Position numbers and translations under genes: made by a program
The notes under the pieces: model-generated
Seen by the model: the letters and a program-made list of their open reading frames with translations, nothing else
What the model was told of the DNA's origin: nothing
Database searches by the model: none
Assembly (NCBI GenBank): GCA_017475785.1
Contig: JAFVEX010000183.1
Coordinates: 1 to 35,505, forward strand
Source of the DNA: Eubacterium sp.
GTDB taxonomy: Bacteria; Bacillota_A; Clostridia; Lachnospirales; Lachnospiraceae
Reading direction: 5' to 3'
Length of the DNA stretch: 35,505 nt
Shown: positions 1-7,671 of the stretch, piece by piece
Numbering within the stretch: position 1 is the first letter of the stretch
Layout of the letters: every line of letters starts with the position of its first letter

Positions 1-13
1 ATTCATAAAACGA

Positions 14-86
14 GCCGATGTGGCTCAATTGGCAGAGCAGCTGATTTGTAATCAGCAGGTTATCGGTTCGAGTCCGATCATCGGCT
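14..86 (+). tRNA. tRNA-Thr (UGU)
   Basis: The seven-base acceptor arms GCCGATG and CATCGGC pair perfectly. The anticodon arm is GCTGA-TTTGTAA-TCAGC, giving anticodon TGT, which reads ACA threonine codons. The T arm contains GGTTCGAGTCC. Discriminator T at 86, no encoded CCA. First of three closely packed tRNA genes. Confidence 0.95.
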
Positions 87-123
87 TTTCCCTGGGAAAT
101 TTTCTCAGGAAGCAATTTAATAT

Positions 124-197
124 CGCGGGATGGAGCAGTCTGGAAGCTCGTCGGGCTCATAACCCGAAGGTCGCAGGTTCAAATCCTGCTCCCGCAA
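124..197 (+). tRNA. initiator tRNA-Met (CAU)
   Basis: The acceptor arms CGCGGGA and TCCCGCA leave a C1-A72 mismatch, the hallmark of bacterial initiator tRNA. The anticodon stem TCGGG/CCCGA has the three consecutive G-C pairs that are the second initiator signature. The anticodon is CAT in the loop CTCATAA. Discriminator A at 197; CCA is not encoded. It is therefore the formylated start tRNA rather than elongator Met. Confidence 0.95.
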
Positions 198-203
198 CTT
201 TGT

Positions 204-276
<73 letters not shown>

Positions 277-299
277 CTTGTATTATATTAAAATTTTTG

Positions 300-341
300 G
301 TTTTCGGAAAAATGTCCGCAGGACATTTTTCGACGAAAAAC
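300..341. terminator. Hairpin after the tRNA cluster
   Basis: Perfect ten-base stem AAAAATGTCC (308-317) / GGACATTTTT (321-330) with a three-base GCA loop. It is flanked by a second pairing block, GTTTTCG (300-306) with CGAAAA (334-339). A stem rich in A and T on both sides can act as a bidirectional intrinsic terminator. It lies directly after tRNA-Phe and ends where the partial tRNA copy begins. Confidence 0.6.
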
Positions 342-376
342 TGAAAATCCGCCTGGTTCGATTCCGGAACTGGGCA
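341..376 (+). repeat. Partial 3' copy of tRNA-Phe
   Basis: This 36-base stretch matches tRNA-Phe positions 235-276 except that six bases (GTGTCT, 247-252) are missing. It starts at the anticodon loop and runs through the T arm and the 3' acceptor strand. It lacks the 5' half and part of the variable region, so it cannot form a tRNA. Such 3' copies arise when an element integrates at a tRNA or by unequal recombination; no integrase gene is present in this window. Confidence 0.8.
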
Positions 377-460
377 CTTATACTATGTAAATATATATGA
401 TTAAGCCAAATATTAACTTCTGTGTTTTTCCTCTGTATGTGGCTTATGAGGAGGGATCGC

Positions 461-925
461 ATGAAAACAAAGCGTCTGTTTGAAACCTGTTACATTGGCT
501 TTTCCATGAACTTCTTTCACGAAGTGTTCAACAAGAACCGAAAACCGGAGGATACGCTGACGACTTCGGAGACGTTCTGTATGGAAGTGATATATTCGCT
601 GGGAAAGCCCACCGTGAATCAGTTTGCTTCATATTTGCATCTGACATCACCGAATGCCGCTTATAAGGTAAATCACCTTGTAAAGAAAGGTTATCTCGAT
701 AAGGTGCAGTCTGAACAAGATAAACGAGTTTTTTATCTGATTCCGACGAAGAAATATCATGACAATTACGCAATCAGTCATAACTACGTGAACCGGATTC
801 TGAACCAGACAAAAAAGCGTCTGACAAAGGAAGAATGGGCGACGTTCGGCAAGATTTTGTCGGTAATTCAGGAAGAACAGGAAAAAGATAAAAAAGGTAT
901 TTCGAAAGGAATTTCATCGAAGTAA
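461..925 (+). CDS. MarR-family transcriptional regulator
   Basis: Predicted winged helix-turn-helix DNA-binding protein of 154 residues. The core from the TTSETFCMEVIYSLG region through LTSPNAAYKVNHLVKKGYLDK and the wing EQDKRVFYLIPT matches MarR-type regulators, which bind DNA as dimers and often respond to small ligands. I chose ATG 461 because GAGGAGGG (448-455) sits at ideal spacing before it; a longer reading from 422 has no such site. The gene looks more A+T-rich than the genes downstream. It is followed by hairpins and a two-component system, and the nearest structural genes are an ABC metal or tetrapyrrole importer, but its targets cannot be told from sequence. Family assignment is good, role unknown. 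Confidence 0.85.
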   Translation: MKTKRLFETCYIGFSMNFFHEVFNKNRKPEDTLTTSETFCMEVIYSLGKPTVNQFASYLHLTSPNAAYKVNHLVKKGYLDKVQSEQDKRVFYLIPTKKYHDNYAISHNYVNRILNQTKKRLTKEEWATFGKILSVIQEEQEKDKKGISKGISSK

Positions 926-952
926 CGAAGGTGAATTTTTTTTGAGCTGCAT

Positions 953-986
953 TGTAACTGTTTTGTAACCTTATTTGTAGTATGAT
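953..986 (+). promoter_or_regulatory. OmpR-type direct repeat upstream of a -10 box
   Basis: TGTAAC (953-958), five bases, then TGTAAC (964-969) again. This is the head-to-tail TGTWAH-N5-TGTWAH arrangement known for OmpR-family regulators such as WalR, with an 11-base period of about one helical turn. A weaker TGTAGT follows at 976. A TATGAT -10-like box lies at 981-986, eleven bases after the second repeat and with no good -35 box. That is the geometry of an activator-dependent promoter. The downstream gene is the response regulator at 1153. No OmpR-family gene is visible here. Confidence 0.4.
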
Positions 987-1037
987 GTTTTTTACAAAAA
1001 GGGTTCTGAATGGCTGCGTAATAATTACGTTATCTAC

Positions 1038-1074
1038 AGAGCATGGAATACGCCATCTGGCCGTACCATGCTCT
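1038..1074. terminator. Long hairpin between MarR and the two-component system
   Basis: AGAGCATGG (1038-1046) pairs perfectly with CCATGCTCT (1066-1074), and the interior TACGCC/GGCCGTA extends the stem with one bulge. A T-rich stretch (TGTTGTTCT) follows. It could terminate the MarR transcript, or, if the 953-986 promoter is used, form part of the leader of the response regulator mRNA. Confidence 0.5.
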
Positions 1075-1086
1075 TGTTGTTCTATG

Positions 1087-1120
1087 ATAGGAAAGTACTC
1101 TGTTTCAGAGTGTTTCCTAT
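1087..1120. repeat. Leader hairpin with a recurring AGGAAAGTACTCTG motif
   Basis: ATAGGAAA (1087-1094) pairs with TTTCCTAT (1113-1120), and inside it ACTCTG (1097-1102) pairs with CAGAGT (1106-1111). No U-tract follows. Its left arm and loop recur, without the full right arm, at 3399-3420 and 7677-7697. It is therefore a dispersed sequence rather than unique spacer. It lies 33 bases before the response regulator start. Confidence 0.55.
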
Positions 1121-1152
1121 AGAATAACTGACAACTGCCTTGTCTGCGGGAG

Positions 1153-1962
1153 ATGAATAAGATCGTTATGAATGTACTGGTTGTAGATGATGAGAGAATT
1201 ATAAGGGAAGGTGTCGCGCGCGTCGTACAGCGATGTCTTCCGGAGGCACAGATTTTTTCCTTCGGAAACGCGGAGGATGCTTTTCGCAAAGTGCAGGAAT
1301 GTTCATGCGACATTGCTTTTCTGGATATCGAAATGCCGGGAAAAAGCGGAATTTTCCTTGCGCGGGAAATCAGAGAGGCCGCGCCGCACACGAATATTAT
1401 TTTTACGACTGCATATCCACAATATACAAACAGGGCGATGGAGCTTCACGCCAGCGGCTATATTGTGAAGCCTGTCACGGAAGAGAAGGTGCGTTTTGAG
1501 CTGGAGGATCTGCGGTATCCGCCGGCAGAGGCCGCATATGATGAAAACAGGCTGTACTTGAGAATGTTCGGAAATTTCGAGGCGTTCGGACACGGGAAGC
1601 CGATCTGGTTTAAGTACGCGAAGACGAAGGAGCTGCTCGCTTATCTTGCGGACAGGCGGGGGGCGTTGATTGACGCGAAGGAGATACAGGCCGCGCTCTG
1701 GGAAAATACGGGATCCCATATTTCCTATTATAAACAGCTTCGAAAGGATTTGATTGATACGCTTCGCGCGGAGGGTTTCGAAAACGCTGTGATCGGCACG
1801 CGAGGAAATCTCGCGATATCAGTTGAAAATATACAGTGTGATTATTATGATTACCTGAACGGATTACAGCAGGGTCTCAATGCGTATCACGGAGAATATC
1901 TGAAGCAGTACAGCTGGGCAGAGGCGACGCACGGTTCGCTGGAGATGCAGGAGACGCCATGA
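1153..1962 (+). CDS. Response regulator with SARP-like output domain
   Basis: Cytoplasmic response regulator, 269 residues. The N-terminal receiver (about 6-120) has the acidic pair D12/D13, the phosphoacceptor D58 in LDIEMPG, T85/T86 and K106 in VKP. Residues about 134-255 match the winged-helix plus BTAD-like output domain of SARP-type response regulators (LYLRMFGNFEAF, KTKELLAYLADRRG, LWEN), not a LytTR or NarL domain. The start is uncertain: ATG 1153 directly follows GGGAG, whereas ATG 1168 gives the canonical MNVLVVDDE start but has a longer spacing. The stop overlaps the kinase start by four bases (ATGA), so the two are translationally coupled partners. Their target may be the neighbouring ABC importer; this is inferred from position only. 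Confidence 0.85.
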   Translation: MNKIVMNVLVVDDERIIREGVARVVQRCLPEAQIFSFGNAEDAFRKVQECSCDIAFLDIEMPGKSGIFLAREIREAAPHTNIIFTTAYPQYTNRAMELHASGYIVKPVTEEKVRFELEDLRYPPAEAAYDENRLYLRMFGNFEAFGHGKPIWFKYAKTKELLAYLADRRGALIDAKEIQAALWENTGSHISYYKQLRKDLIDTLRAEGFENAVIGTRGNLAISVENIQCDYYDYLNGLQQGLNAYHGEYLKQYSWAEATHGSLEMQETP

Positions 1963-3359
1963 AATACGCAACGGAAACATCACTGCTGTTCTGCGGGATG
2001 GCATCCTTTATTCTTTTGCTGGGCTTTTACAGAAAAGAATTGTCTGACAGACGCAACAGGCTGTTCTTTTATATGCTTGTCGTATCCGTGATTATGTTTG
2101 TGTCCAGCGCGTTTCTTTTTTTCGTTCAGATTGGCTCCGGAAGAGGGCTGGAGGTGGTCATTCAGATCATTGTCTACAGCAGTTTTTATCTGCTGTTGTT
2201 TCTTTATACCCTGTATCTGCTTGAGATTGTCCAGCACGCTCCGACACAGGTATATGCTGACAGTTCGTACAGGAAGAGCTCACGCAGGAAGAACTCGCGC
2301 AGGGAAAGCTCGTACAGGAAGAGGTTGTTCAGGAAGATCTCGCACAGCAAGAGCTCACACACCAAGACAGAAAAGAGACGGCAGATGCTGATCGATATCG
2401 TGCGCGTGACGGTGGCGGCCACCTGTATCACGACGGATACATTCTGGATTTTTTCTGCTTTTCACGATAATGAGATTGTGACTATAGAGGAAAATGTAGT
2501 TCGGGGAAGATTTTACTTCTTCGGCCAGGCAGGAGGCTTGATCATCCTTCTGATTGACATGCTGGTTTTGCTGCTGTTCAGGAAACGGGTCGGCATCAAG
2601 AGGATGCTGACGCTGCTGACCCTGCCTGCCTTCCCGCTGCTAATGGCTCTGTTGGAATATTTTATAGATGGCCTGTACATCCGCAATCAGGCGATTTTTC
2701 TTTCGTTACTGATTATTTATACCCGCTATCATCTGGAGACGACCAGAGAGCTGGAAGAGGCTGAAAACGCGCTGGTCAGAAGCAAAGTAGATCTGATGAC
2801 CGGCCGGATGCGCCCGCATTATATCTATAATGTGCTCACGACGATTTACTACCTCTGCGAGGAAGATCCCGCGAAGGCGCAGGAGGCGATCTCGATTTTT
2901 TCAAATTACATGAACGATACACTGGAAGCGCTGCAGAGCCGCGAGCTGGTGCCGCTCTGTCATGAGAGAAAAACCATCCGGAATTATCTGGCGCTGGAAA
3001 AAATCCGGTATGGCGATCAGCTGAAGATTGTTCATCACAGTGAAGTGGATGAGGAGCAGATAAAAATACCGCCGCTCTCGGTTCAGCCCCTGGTTGAAAA
3101 CGCCGTGCGGCACGGCTTTTCGGAGAAGAATGACGTCGTAACAGTGCAGATTGAGGCAATCCAGGCGGCGCCGGACATGGTGGAAATTCATGTCCATGAT
3201 AACGGAGCCGGATATGAGCCGGAGCAGATACAGCCGGGAGAAGGTCTGTATAACGTTCGTGAGCGCATCCGGCTGCAGTGCGGCGGCACCCTGACAATGG
3301 AAAGCGCGCCGGGACAGGGAACGACCGCTGTTCTGCGGATTCCGGCGCAGCCGCAGTGA
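1959..3359 (+). CDS. LytS/YesM-type sensor histidine kinase
   Basis: Membrane histidine kinase of 466 residues that should phosphorylate the regulator encoded just upstream. There are several N-terminal membrane helices (about 5-23, 35-57, 67-90, then 146-165, 190-207, 215-235 and 243-255). The His_kinase family block is RMRPHYIYN with phosphoacceptor H287, followed by an HATPase with N box LVENAVRHG (N381), G1 box DNGAG and G2 box GEGLYNV. Between membrane segments lies a strongly basic, Ser/Arg/Lys-rich loop (101-142) encoded by a 15-base tandem repeat. That loop is not a usual part of the family. No extracellular ligand domain is recognisable, so the signal is unknown. A hairpin with a T-tract immediately follows the stop codon. 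Confidence 0.88.
   Translation: MKYATETSLLFCGMASFILLLGFYRKELSDRRNRLFFYMLVVSVIMFVSSAFLFFVQIGSGRGLEVVIQIIVYSSFYLLLFLYTLYLLEIVQHAPTQVYADSSYRKSSRRKNSRRESSYRKRLFRKISHSKSSHTKTEKRRQMLIDIVRVTVAATCITTDTFWIFSAFHDNEIVTIEENVVRGRFYFFGQAGGLIILLIDMLVLLLFRKRVGIKRMLTLLTLPAFPLLMALLEYFIDGLYIRNQAIFLSLLIIYTRYHLETTRELEEAENALVRSKVDLMTGRMRPHYIYNVLTTIYYLCEEDPAKAQEAISIFSNYMNDTLEALQSRELVPLCHERKTIRNYLALEKIRYGDQLKIVHHSEVDEEQIKIPPLSVQPLVENAVRHGFSEKNDVVTVQIEAIQAAPDMVEIHVHDNGAGYEPEQIQPGEGLYNVRERIRLQCGGTLTMESAPGQGTTAVLRIPAQPQ
2262..2366 (+). repeat. 15-bp tandem repeat within the kinase gene
   Basis: Seven consecutive imperfect 15-base units of the type AGCTCGTACAGGAAG. They encode Ser/Arg/Lys-rich pentapeptides such as SSYRK, SSRRK and SSYRK. 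The frame is kept because each unit is five codons. The array codes for the basic loop at residues 102-136 and could change length by slippage without breaking the gene. Confidence 0.85.
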
Positions 3360-3383
3360 ACCAGATGAAATCTCTGGTTTTTG
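3359..3383 (+). terminator. Intrinsic terminator after the kinase
   Basis: AACCAGA (3359-3365) and TCTGGTT (3373-3379) form a seven-base stem with a seven-base loop, followed by T residues to 3382. It overlaps the last base of the kinase stop codon and separates the two-component pair from the ABC operon. The stem is short, so termination may be partial. Confidence 0.6.
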
Positions 3384-3471
3384 AAAGAACAGGATACGGG
3401 AAAAGTACTTTGTCCTGGAGAACAGCATCATTTTGTGCACCTGAAATACTGAAAAAATCAGAAAGAACTAT

Positions 3472-5166
3472 ATGAGAACAGAGAAGACCAGACAGAGAAG
3501 AGTGGGAAATAAAACGCACGCGGCATCAAGCATACTATTGCTTTTTGCATTGATATTCACAGCGTGGACTTTTCAAGGATGCGGCGGTTTGGCTGACGGA
3601 ACCTATTTGCCTGACAGCTTTAGCTTTTCCGGCGGAACCGGAAAATTAGAGATTACATGTGATCAGATCATTATCGAAAACGGGAAAACTTACGCCAATA
3701 TAATCTTTAGCAGTACATATATTCAGTACGTTAAGATAAATAACGAAAAAATTACTGAATATGAGAGGGATACTTCTTCGACCTCGTTTGTCATACCGGT
3801 CGAACTGAACAAGGATAATAAGATTCAGGCGCTCACGACGAAAATGTCAAGTCCTCATGAGGTAGAGTATACGATTTTTGTCGGGCTGGAGGCCGCAGAG
3901 GGCGCCGGCTCAGGCAGCAGCAGAACCGGGGCGGATGGTACAGGAGCGTCTTCTGACAGTGCTGCGCTGAGTGTTTCCCCGGATAGTTCCGCGCAGGGTG
4001 TTTCATCGTCCAGCTCCGTGCCGGGTTCCGCAGCTGACAGCACCGCACAGGATTCTTCATCCGGGGAAGAAACATCGGATGACGCGGCCGTACAGGGCGC
4101 GGTATTCCAGGATGTGCCTGTCATTGAAGGGCTGACCTACACCTCTACGATGCAGCCGGAATATGCTGACGGCTTCCGGGTGCATTACTACGAGGACGGA
4201 TACAAGCTGATCGACATACCGGTCAGCGGCCAGTATCTGGTTGTGCCGGAGGGCGGCGAGATGCCTGCCGGTCTGGATCCGGAAGTTACCGTAATTTATC
4301 AGCCGCTGGATCAGATTTATCTGGCGGCAACCGGGGCGATGTCGTTTTTCGACAAGCTTGGCGCCATCGATCTGGTAACCATGAGCTCTCTGGATGTGAG
4401 CGGCTGGGAGATCCAGGCGCCAGTCGACGCCATGGAAGCCGGAAATATGGTATTTGCCGGGAAGTACAGCGAGCCGGACTATGAGATGATGGTCGGAAAC
4501 GGCTGTGATCTCGCGCTGGAGTCCACCATGATTCTGCACACGCCGGAAGTACAGGAGATGATCGAGGATCTGGATATCCCGGTTCTGATCGACCGCTCCA
4601 GCTATGAGAAGGAAGTACTCGGCCGCATTGAGTGGATTAAGCTGTATGGAGCGCTGACTAACCGAGAAGATGTTGCGGAGGAGGCGTTCGCTAATCAGAA
4701 GAAAATCGTAGACTCGCTGGAGGATTTTCCAAACACAGGCAAGACGGTCGCGTTTTTCTCCATCAATTCAGACCGCTCCGTCGTTGTCCGCAAATCAAAG
4801 GATATCATTCCTAACATGATTGAGCTGGCCGGCGGAAAATATATTTTCGAGAATCTGGATGATCCGGGCACAAACAGCGCCTCGATGAACCTCACTATGG
4901 AGGAATTCTACAGCACAGCGGTCAACGCGGATTATATTATTTACAACGGCACCATTGAGGGCGCGATCAATTCTGTAGATGATCTGCGCGGAAAGGATGA
5001 GCTGTTCTCTGAGTTTAAGGCCGTACAGGACGGAAATGTCTGGATCGTGGACAAGACCTGGTACCAGGATACAGCAAATGTCGCGAATCTGATCACGGAT
5101 ATGAATATCATGCTGACGGATCAAGATCCGTCGGGACTGACCTTCATGGTAAAAGTATCTGACTGA
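3472..5166 (+). CDS. Substrate-binding lipoprotein, iron/haem/corrinoid ABC importer, with extra N-terminal domain
   Basis: Extracytoplasmic lipoprotein of 564 residues. A signal peptide (about 17-36) ends in the lipobox FQGC, with C37 as the lipidated residue. Residues 42-138 form a beta-rich domain that resembles the second domain of the surface protein at 21963 (shared pattern ENGK.YA, SSTY/SSSY, F.IP, VEY). Residues 140-215 are an Ala/Ser/Gly linker. Residues about 225-564 match the periplasmic-binding fold of FecB/BtuF/IsdE-type proteins (class III). The permease and ATPase genes follow with short gaps. The substrate cannot be assigned: ferric siderophore, haem and cobalamin are all handled by this family. 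The NEAT/Shp-like look of the N-terminal domain favours haem or another tetrapyrrole. The ribosome binding site (AGAAAG) is weak. Confidence 0.85.
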   Translation: MRTEKTRQRRVGNKTHAASSILLLFALIFTAWTFQGCGGLADGTYLPDSFSFSGGTGKLEITCDQIIIENGKTYANIIFSSTYIQYVKINNEKITEYERDTSSTSFVIPVELNKDNKIQALTTKMSSPHEVEYTIFVGLEAAEGAGSGSSRTGADGTGASSDSAALSVSPDSSAQGVSSSSSVPGSAADSTAQDSSSGEETSDDAAVQGAVFQDVPVIEGLTYTSTMQPEYADGFRVHYYEDGYKLIDIPVSGQYLVVPEGGEMPAGLDPEVTVIYQPLDQIYLAATGAMSFFDKLGAIDLVTMSSLDVSGWEIQAPVDAMEAGNMVFAGKYSEPDYEMMVGNGCDLALESTMILHTPEVQEMIEDLDIPVLIDRSSYEKEVLGRIEWIKLYGALTNREDVAEEAFANQKKIVDSLEDFPNTGKTVAFFSINSDRSVVVRKSKDIIPNMIELAGGKYIFENLDDPGTNSASMNLTMEEFYSTAVNADYIIYNGTIEGAINSVDDLRGKDELFSEFKAVQDGNVWIVDKTWYQDTANVANLITDMNIMLTDQDPSGLTFMVKVSD

Positions 5167-5207
5167 CGGGAATCCATTCATACCATTCTTGATCATGGAG
5201 AAAACCT

Positions 5208-6269
5208 ATGCCACAGACGCAAACGGCGCCGGGCGGCGGCTATCACGCAGAAAACTTCCGCCGCCGCACCAGATATACGATTGTATTTATCGTATTGATC
5301 TGCGCCTTCCTTCTGATCTGCGTGCTGAATATCAACACCGGAAATGTCAATATTCCGGTCTCCAGAATCCTGAAGATCCTGATCTCGAAGGCAGGAGACC
5401 GGGATGAAGTCAATATCATCTGGAAAATACGCCTGCCCCGCATCCTGATGGGTGCAATGCTGGGCGGCGCACTGGCGCTCTCCGGATTCCTGCTGCAGAC
5501 GTTCTTTGAAAATCCGATAGCCGGACCGTTTGTGCTGGGCATTTCTTCCGGCGCGAAAATGATCGTCGCGGTCATCATGATTTTTTTCCTGCAGCAGTTT
5601 GGCCGGGTTTCCTCCTGGGCACTGATCGTGGCGGCATTCGCGGGATCTCTGATCGCGACGGGATTTATTCTCGCCGTGTCGCGCAGTGTAAAGAGCATGG
5701 CTGCGCTGCTGGTGGCCGGCATTATGATCGGCTATATCTGTTCCGCTGTCACGGATTTCTTGATTACATTTGCGGAGGACTCGGATATTGTCAATCTGCA
5801 CGGGTGGTCGCAGGGAAGCTTCTCCGGTATGAACTGGAGCAATGTCGCAGTATCCGCGGTGATTGTGGGCATCACATTCTTCCTGACGTTTCTTATGTCA
5901 AAGCCGATCGGCGCGTTTCAGATGGGCGAGGCCTACGCGCAGAGCATGGGCGTGAACGTAAAGCGGTTCCGCGTGGCGCTGATCCTGCTCTCCAGCGTTC
6001 TGTCGGCCACGGTCACGGCATTTGCAGGGCCGATTTCCTTTGTGGGAATCGCGGTTCCGTTTTTGATCAAGCGTTCTCTCGGCACGGCGAAGCCGCTCGT
6101 CGTGATCCCGGCAACCTTTCTGGGCGGCGCGGTTTTTTGTATGATCTGCGACCTGATCGCGCGAATGGCCTTTGCCCCGACCGAACTCAAAATCAGTACG
6201 GTGACATCGATTTTCGGAGCGCCTATCGTCATCTTTATGTTGATCAAACGGCAGAAGAGCAGGCAGTAA
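5208..6269 (+). CDS. FecCD-family ABC importer permease
   Basis: Integral membrane protein of 353 residues, the usual size for BtuC/FecCD/FhuB-type permeases, with about nine or ten hydrophobic helices. Family landmarks include RLPRILMGAMLGGALALSG in the first third, NPIAGPFVLGISSGA, then FAGPISFVGIAVPF and the C-terminal region with FAPTELKISTVTSIFGAP. It would form the homodimeric channel served by the upstream lipoprotein and the downstream ATPase. GGAG lies a normal distance before ATG 5208. The gene starts 41 bases after the lipoprotein stop, consistent with one transcript. Confidence 0.9.
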   Translation: MPQTQTAPGGGYHAENFRRRTRYTIVFIVLICAFLLICVLNINTGNVNIPVSRILKILISKAGDRDEVNIIWKIRLPRILMGAMLGGALALSGFLLQTFFENPIAGPFVLGISSGAKMIVAVIMIFFLQQFGRVSSWALIVAAFAGSLIATGFILAVSRSVKSMAALLVAGIMIGYICSAVTDFLITFAEDSDIVNLHGWSQGSFSGMNWSNVAVSAVIVGITFFLTFLMSKPIGAFQMGEAYAQSMGVNVKRFRVALILLSSVLSATVTAFAGPISFVGIAVPFLIKRSLGTAKPLVVIPATFLGGAVFCMICDLIARMAFAPTELKISTVTSIFGAPIVIFMLIKRQKSRQ

Positions 6270-6297
6270 CAAGATTGAACCATTGGAAATAAAAGCC

Positions 6298-7530
6298 ATG
6301 AAGCAGTACTATTTTCATCTGGATCAGCTGACGGTAGGTTATCACGGCCAGCCGCTGATCCGGGATATCAATATCGGAATCGAGCAGGGTGAAATCGTCA
6401 CGCTGATCGGCCCGAACGGCGCCGGCAAATCAACGATTCTGAAGAGCATCACACGCCAGCTCGCGATGATCGACGGGCGTGTGCAGTTCGCCGACAAAGA
6501 GCTGCGCGCGTATTCCTACAAGGATCTGTCGTCGCGCATGGCTGTGGTCCTGACGGAGCGCACGAGGCCGGAGCTGATGACTTGCCATGACGTCGTCGCG
6601 ACCGGGCGGTATCCTTACACCGGCAGGCTGGGAATCCTGTCGCCGGAGGATGAGCGGATCGTGGACGAGTCCATGCGCGCTGTCCACGCGGAAGATATCG
6701 GCAGCCGAGATTTCAACGCGATCAGTGACGGGCAGCGGCAGCGCGTGCTGCTGGCGCGGGCCATCTGCCAGGAGCCCGAGATAATCATTCTGGATGAACC
6801 CACCTCCTTCCTGGATGTCCGGCACAAGCTGGAGCTGCTGGCAATTCTGCGGAACATGGCAAAAGAAAAGGGCATCACCGTCATTATGTCGCTGCACGAG
6901 ATCGACCTGGCCATGAAGATTTCCGACAAGATCGTCTGCGTCAAGGGTGATCACATCTTCCGGTACGGCATTCCAGAAGATATTTTTGAGGAGCAGATGA
7001 TCCGGGATCTCTACGACATCGACAACGGGTTCTTCGACCCGATGTTCGGCAGCATCGAGCTGCCGGCACCGGGCAGGAAGCCCTTGCGGAAGAAACGAAG
7101 TGACACAGACGGGGATCAAAAGCAGACGCTGCAGGGAAGCGGACAGCCGGAAGAGACATCACAACCCGATGGAACCGCATCAGCGGACAAAACTGACGAA
7201 AAACAGCCAGAAGCAAAAACGTTGGTTCTCTCTGCCTGCGGAACCGGAATTCCCGTTTTCCGGCGGCTGCAGCGCAGGAATGAACCATTTATCTCCGCCA
7301 TTTTGTATAAAAATGACGTAGATTATCAGCTAGCGAGGCTGCTGGCTGCGGAAGTAATCACCGAAGAACCATTTCACCCCATCTCTAACGAGGCGTTTAA
7401 CCGGGCTATGGAGGCCGTACAAAATTGTGATAAAGTCATCGACGCCGGCGTTCTCATCGGCGAAAGCAACCGACGCATGACGGAGATCCTGGAAGCCGCG
7501 CAGGCAGCCAGAAAGCTGGAGAAACTATAG
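6298..7530 (+). CDS. FecE/BtuD-type ABC ATPase with C-terminal extension
   Basis: Cytoplasmic ATPase of the importer, 410 residues where 250-270 is usual. Walker A is GPNGAGKST (38-46), the signature is a variant ISDGQ (142-146) in place of LSGGQ, Walker B is IIILDEP (162-168), and the switch His is in MSLHE (H200). After a charged, Gln/Lys-rich linker (255-307) comes a second globular segment (308-395) containing LVLSACGTGIPVFRRL, NDVDYQLARLLAAEV and VIDAGVLIGESNRR. From memory, similar tails occur on some clostridial and archaeal corrinoid or iron ABC ATPases; their function is not known to me. ATG 6298 is preferred to TTG 6283 because GGAA lies nine bases before it. Confidence 0.88.
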   Translation: MKQYYFHLDQLTVGYHGQPLIRDINIGIEQGEIVTLIGPNGAGKSTILKSITRQLAMIDGRVQFADKELRAYSYKDLSSRMAVVLTERTRPELMTCHDVVATGRYPYTGRLGILSPEDERIVDESMRAVHAEDIGSRDFNAISDGQRQRVLLARAICQEPEIIILDEPTSFLDVRHKLELLAILRNMAKEKGITVIMSLHEIDLAMKISDKIVCVKGDHIFRYGIPEDIFEEQMIRDLYDIDNGFFDPMFGSIELPAPGRKPLRKKRSDTDGDQKQTLQGSGQPEETSQPDGTASADKTDEKQPEAKTLVLSACGTGIPVFRRLQRRNEPFISAILYKNDVDYQLARLLAAEVITEEPFHPISNEAFNRAMEAVQNCDKVIDAGVLIGESNRRMTEILEAAQAARKLEKL

Positions 7531-7590
7531 CAGAAGACACGGGCAGACGGCGCCGCAGTGCGCATGAAGATCAATTAATCAACAAAAAAT

Positions 7591-7671
7591 CCCGGCAGGA
7601 TCGTGTGCTCTCAACAGATCACACAGTGTGCTCAAATTGGATCACACGGAACCCTGCCGGGGTTCTTTTTT
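7591..7671 (+). terminator. Terminator of the ABC importer operon
   Basis: CCCGGCAGG (7591-7599) pairs with CCTGCCGGG (7653-7661), followed by GTTC and a run of six T. The roughly 50-base interior contains GTGTG/CACAC pairings and a direct repeat of GATCACAC, so a branched fold is possible. This strong GC stem plus T-run is the clearest intrinsic terminator in the window. Confidence 0.85.

Noticed and set aside
774..1391. Minus-strand open frame of 205 codons across the MarR/response regulator gap
   Set aside because: It crosses two hairpins and the start of the response regulator gene, and shows no domain.
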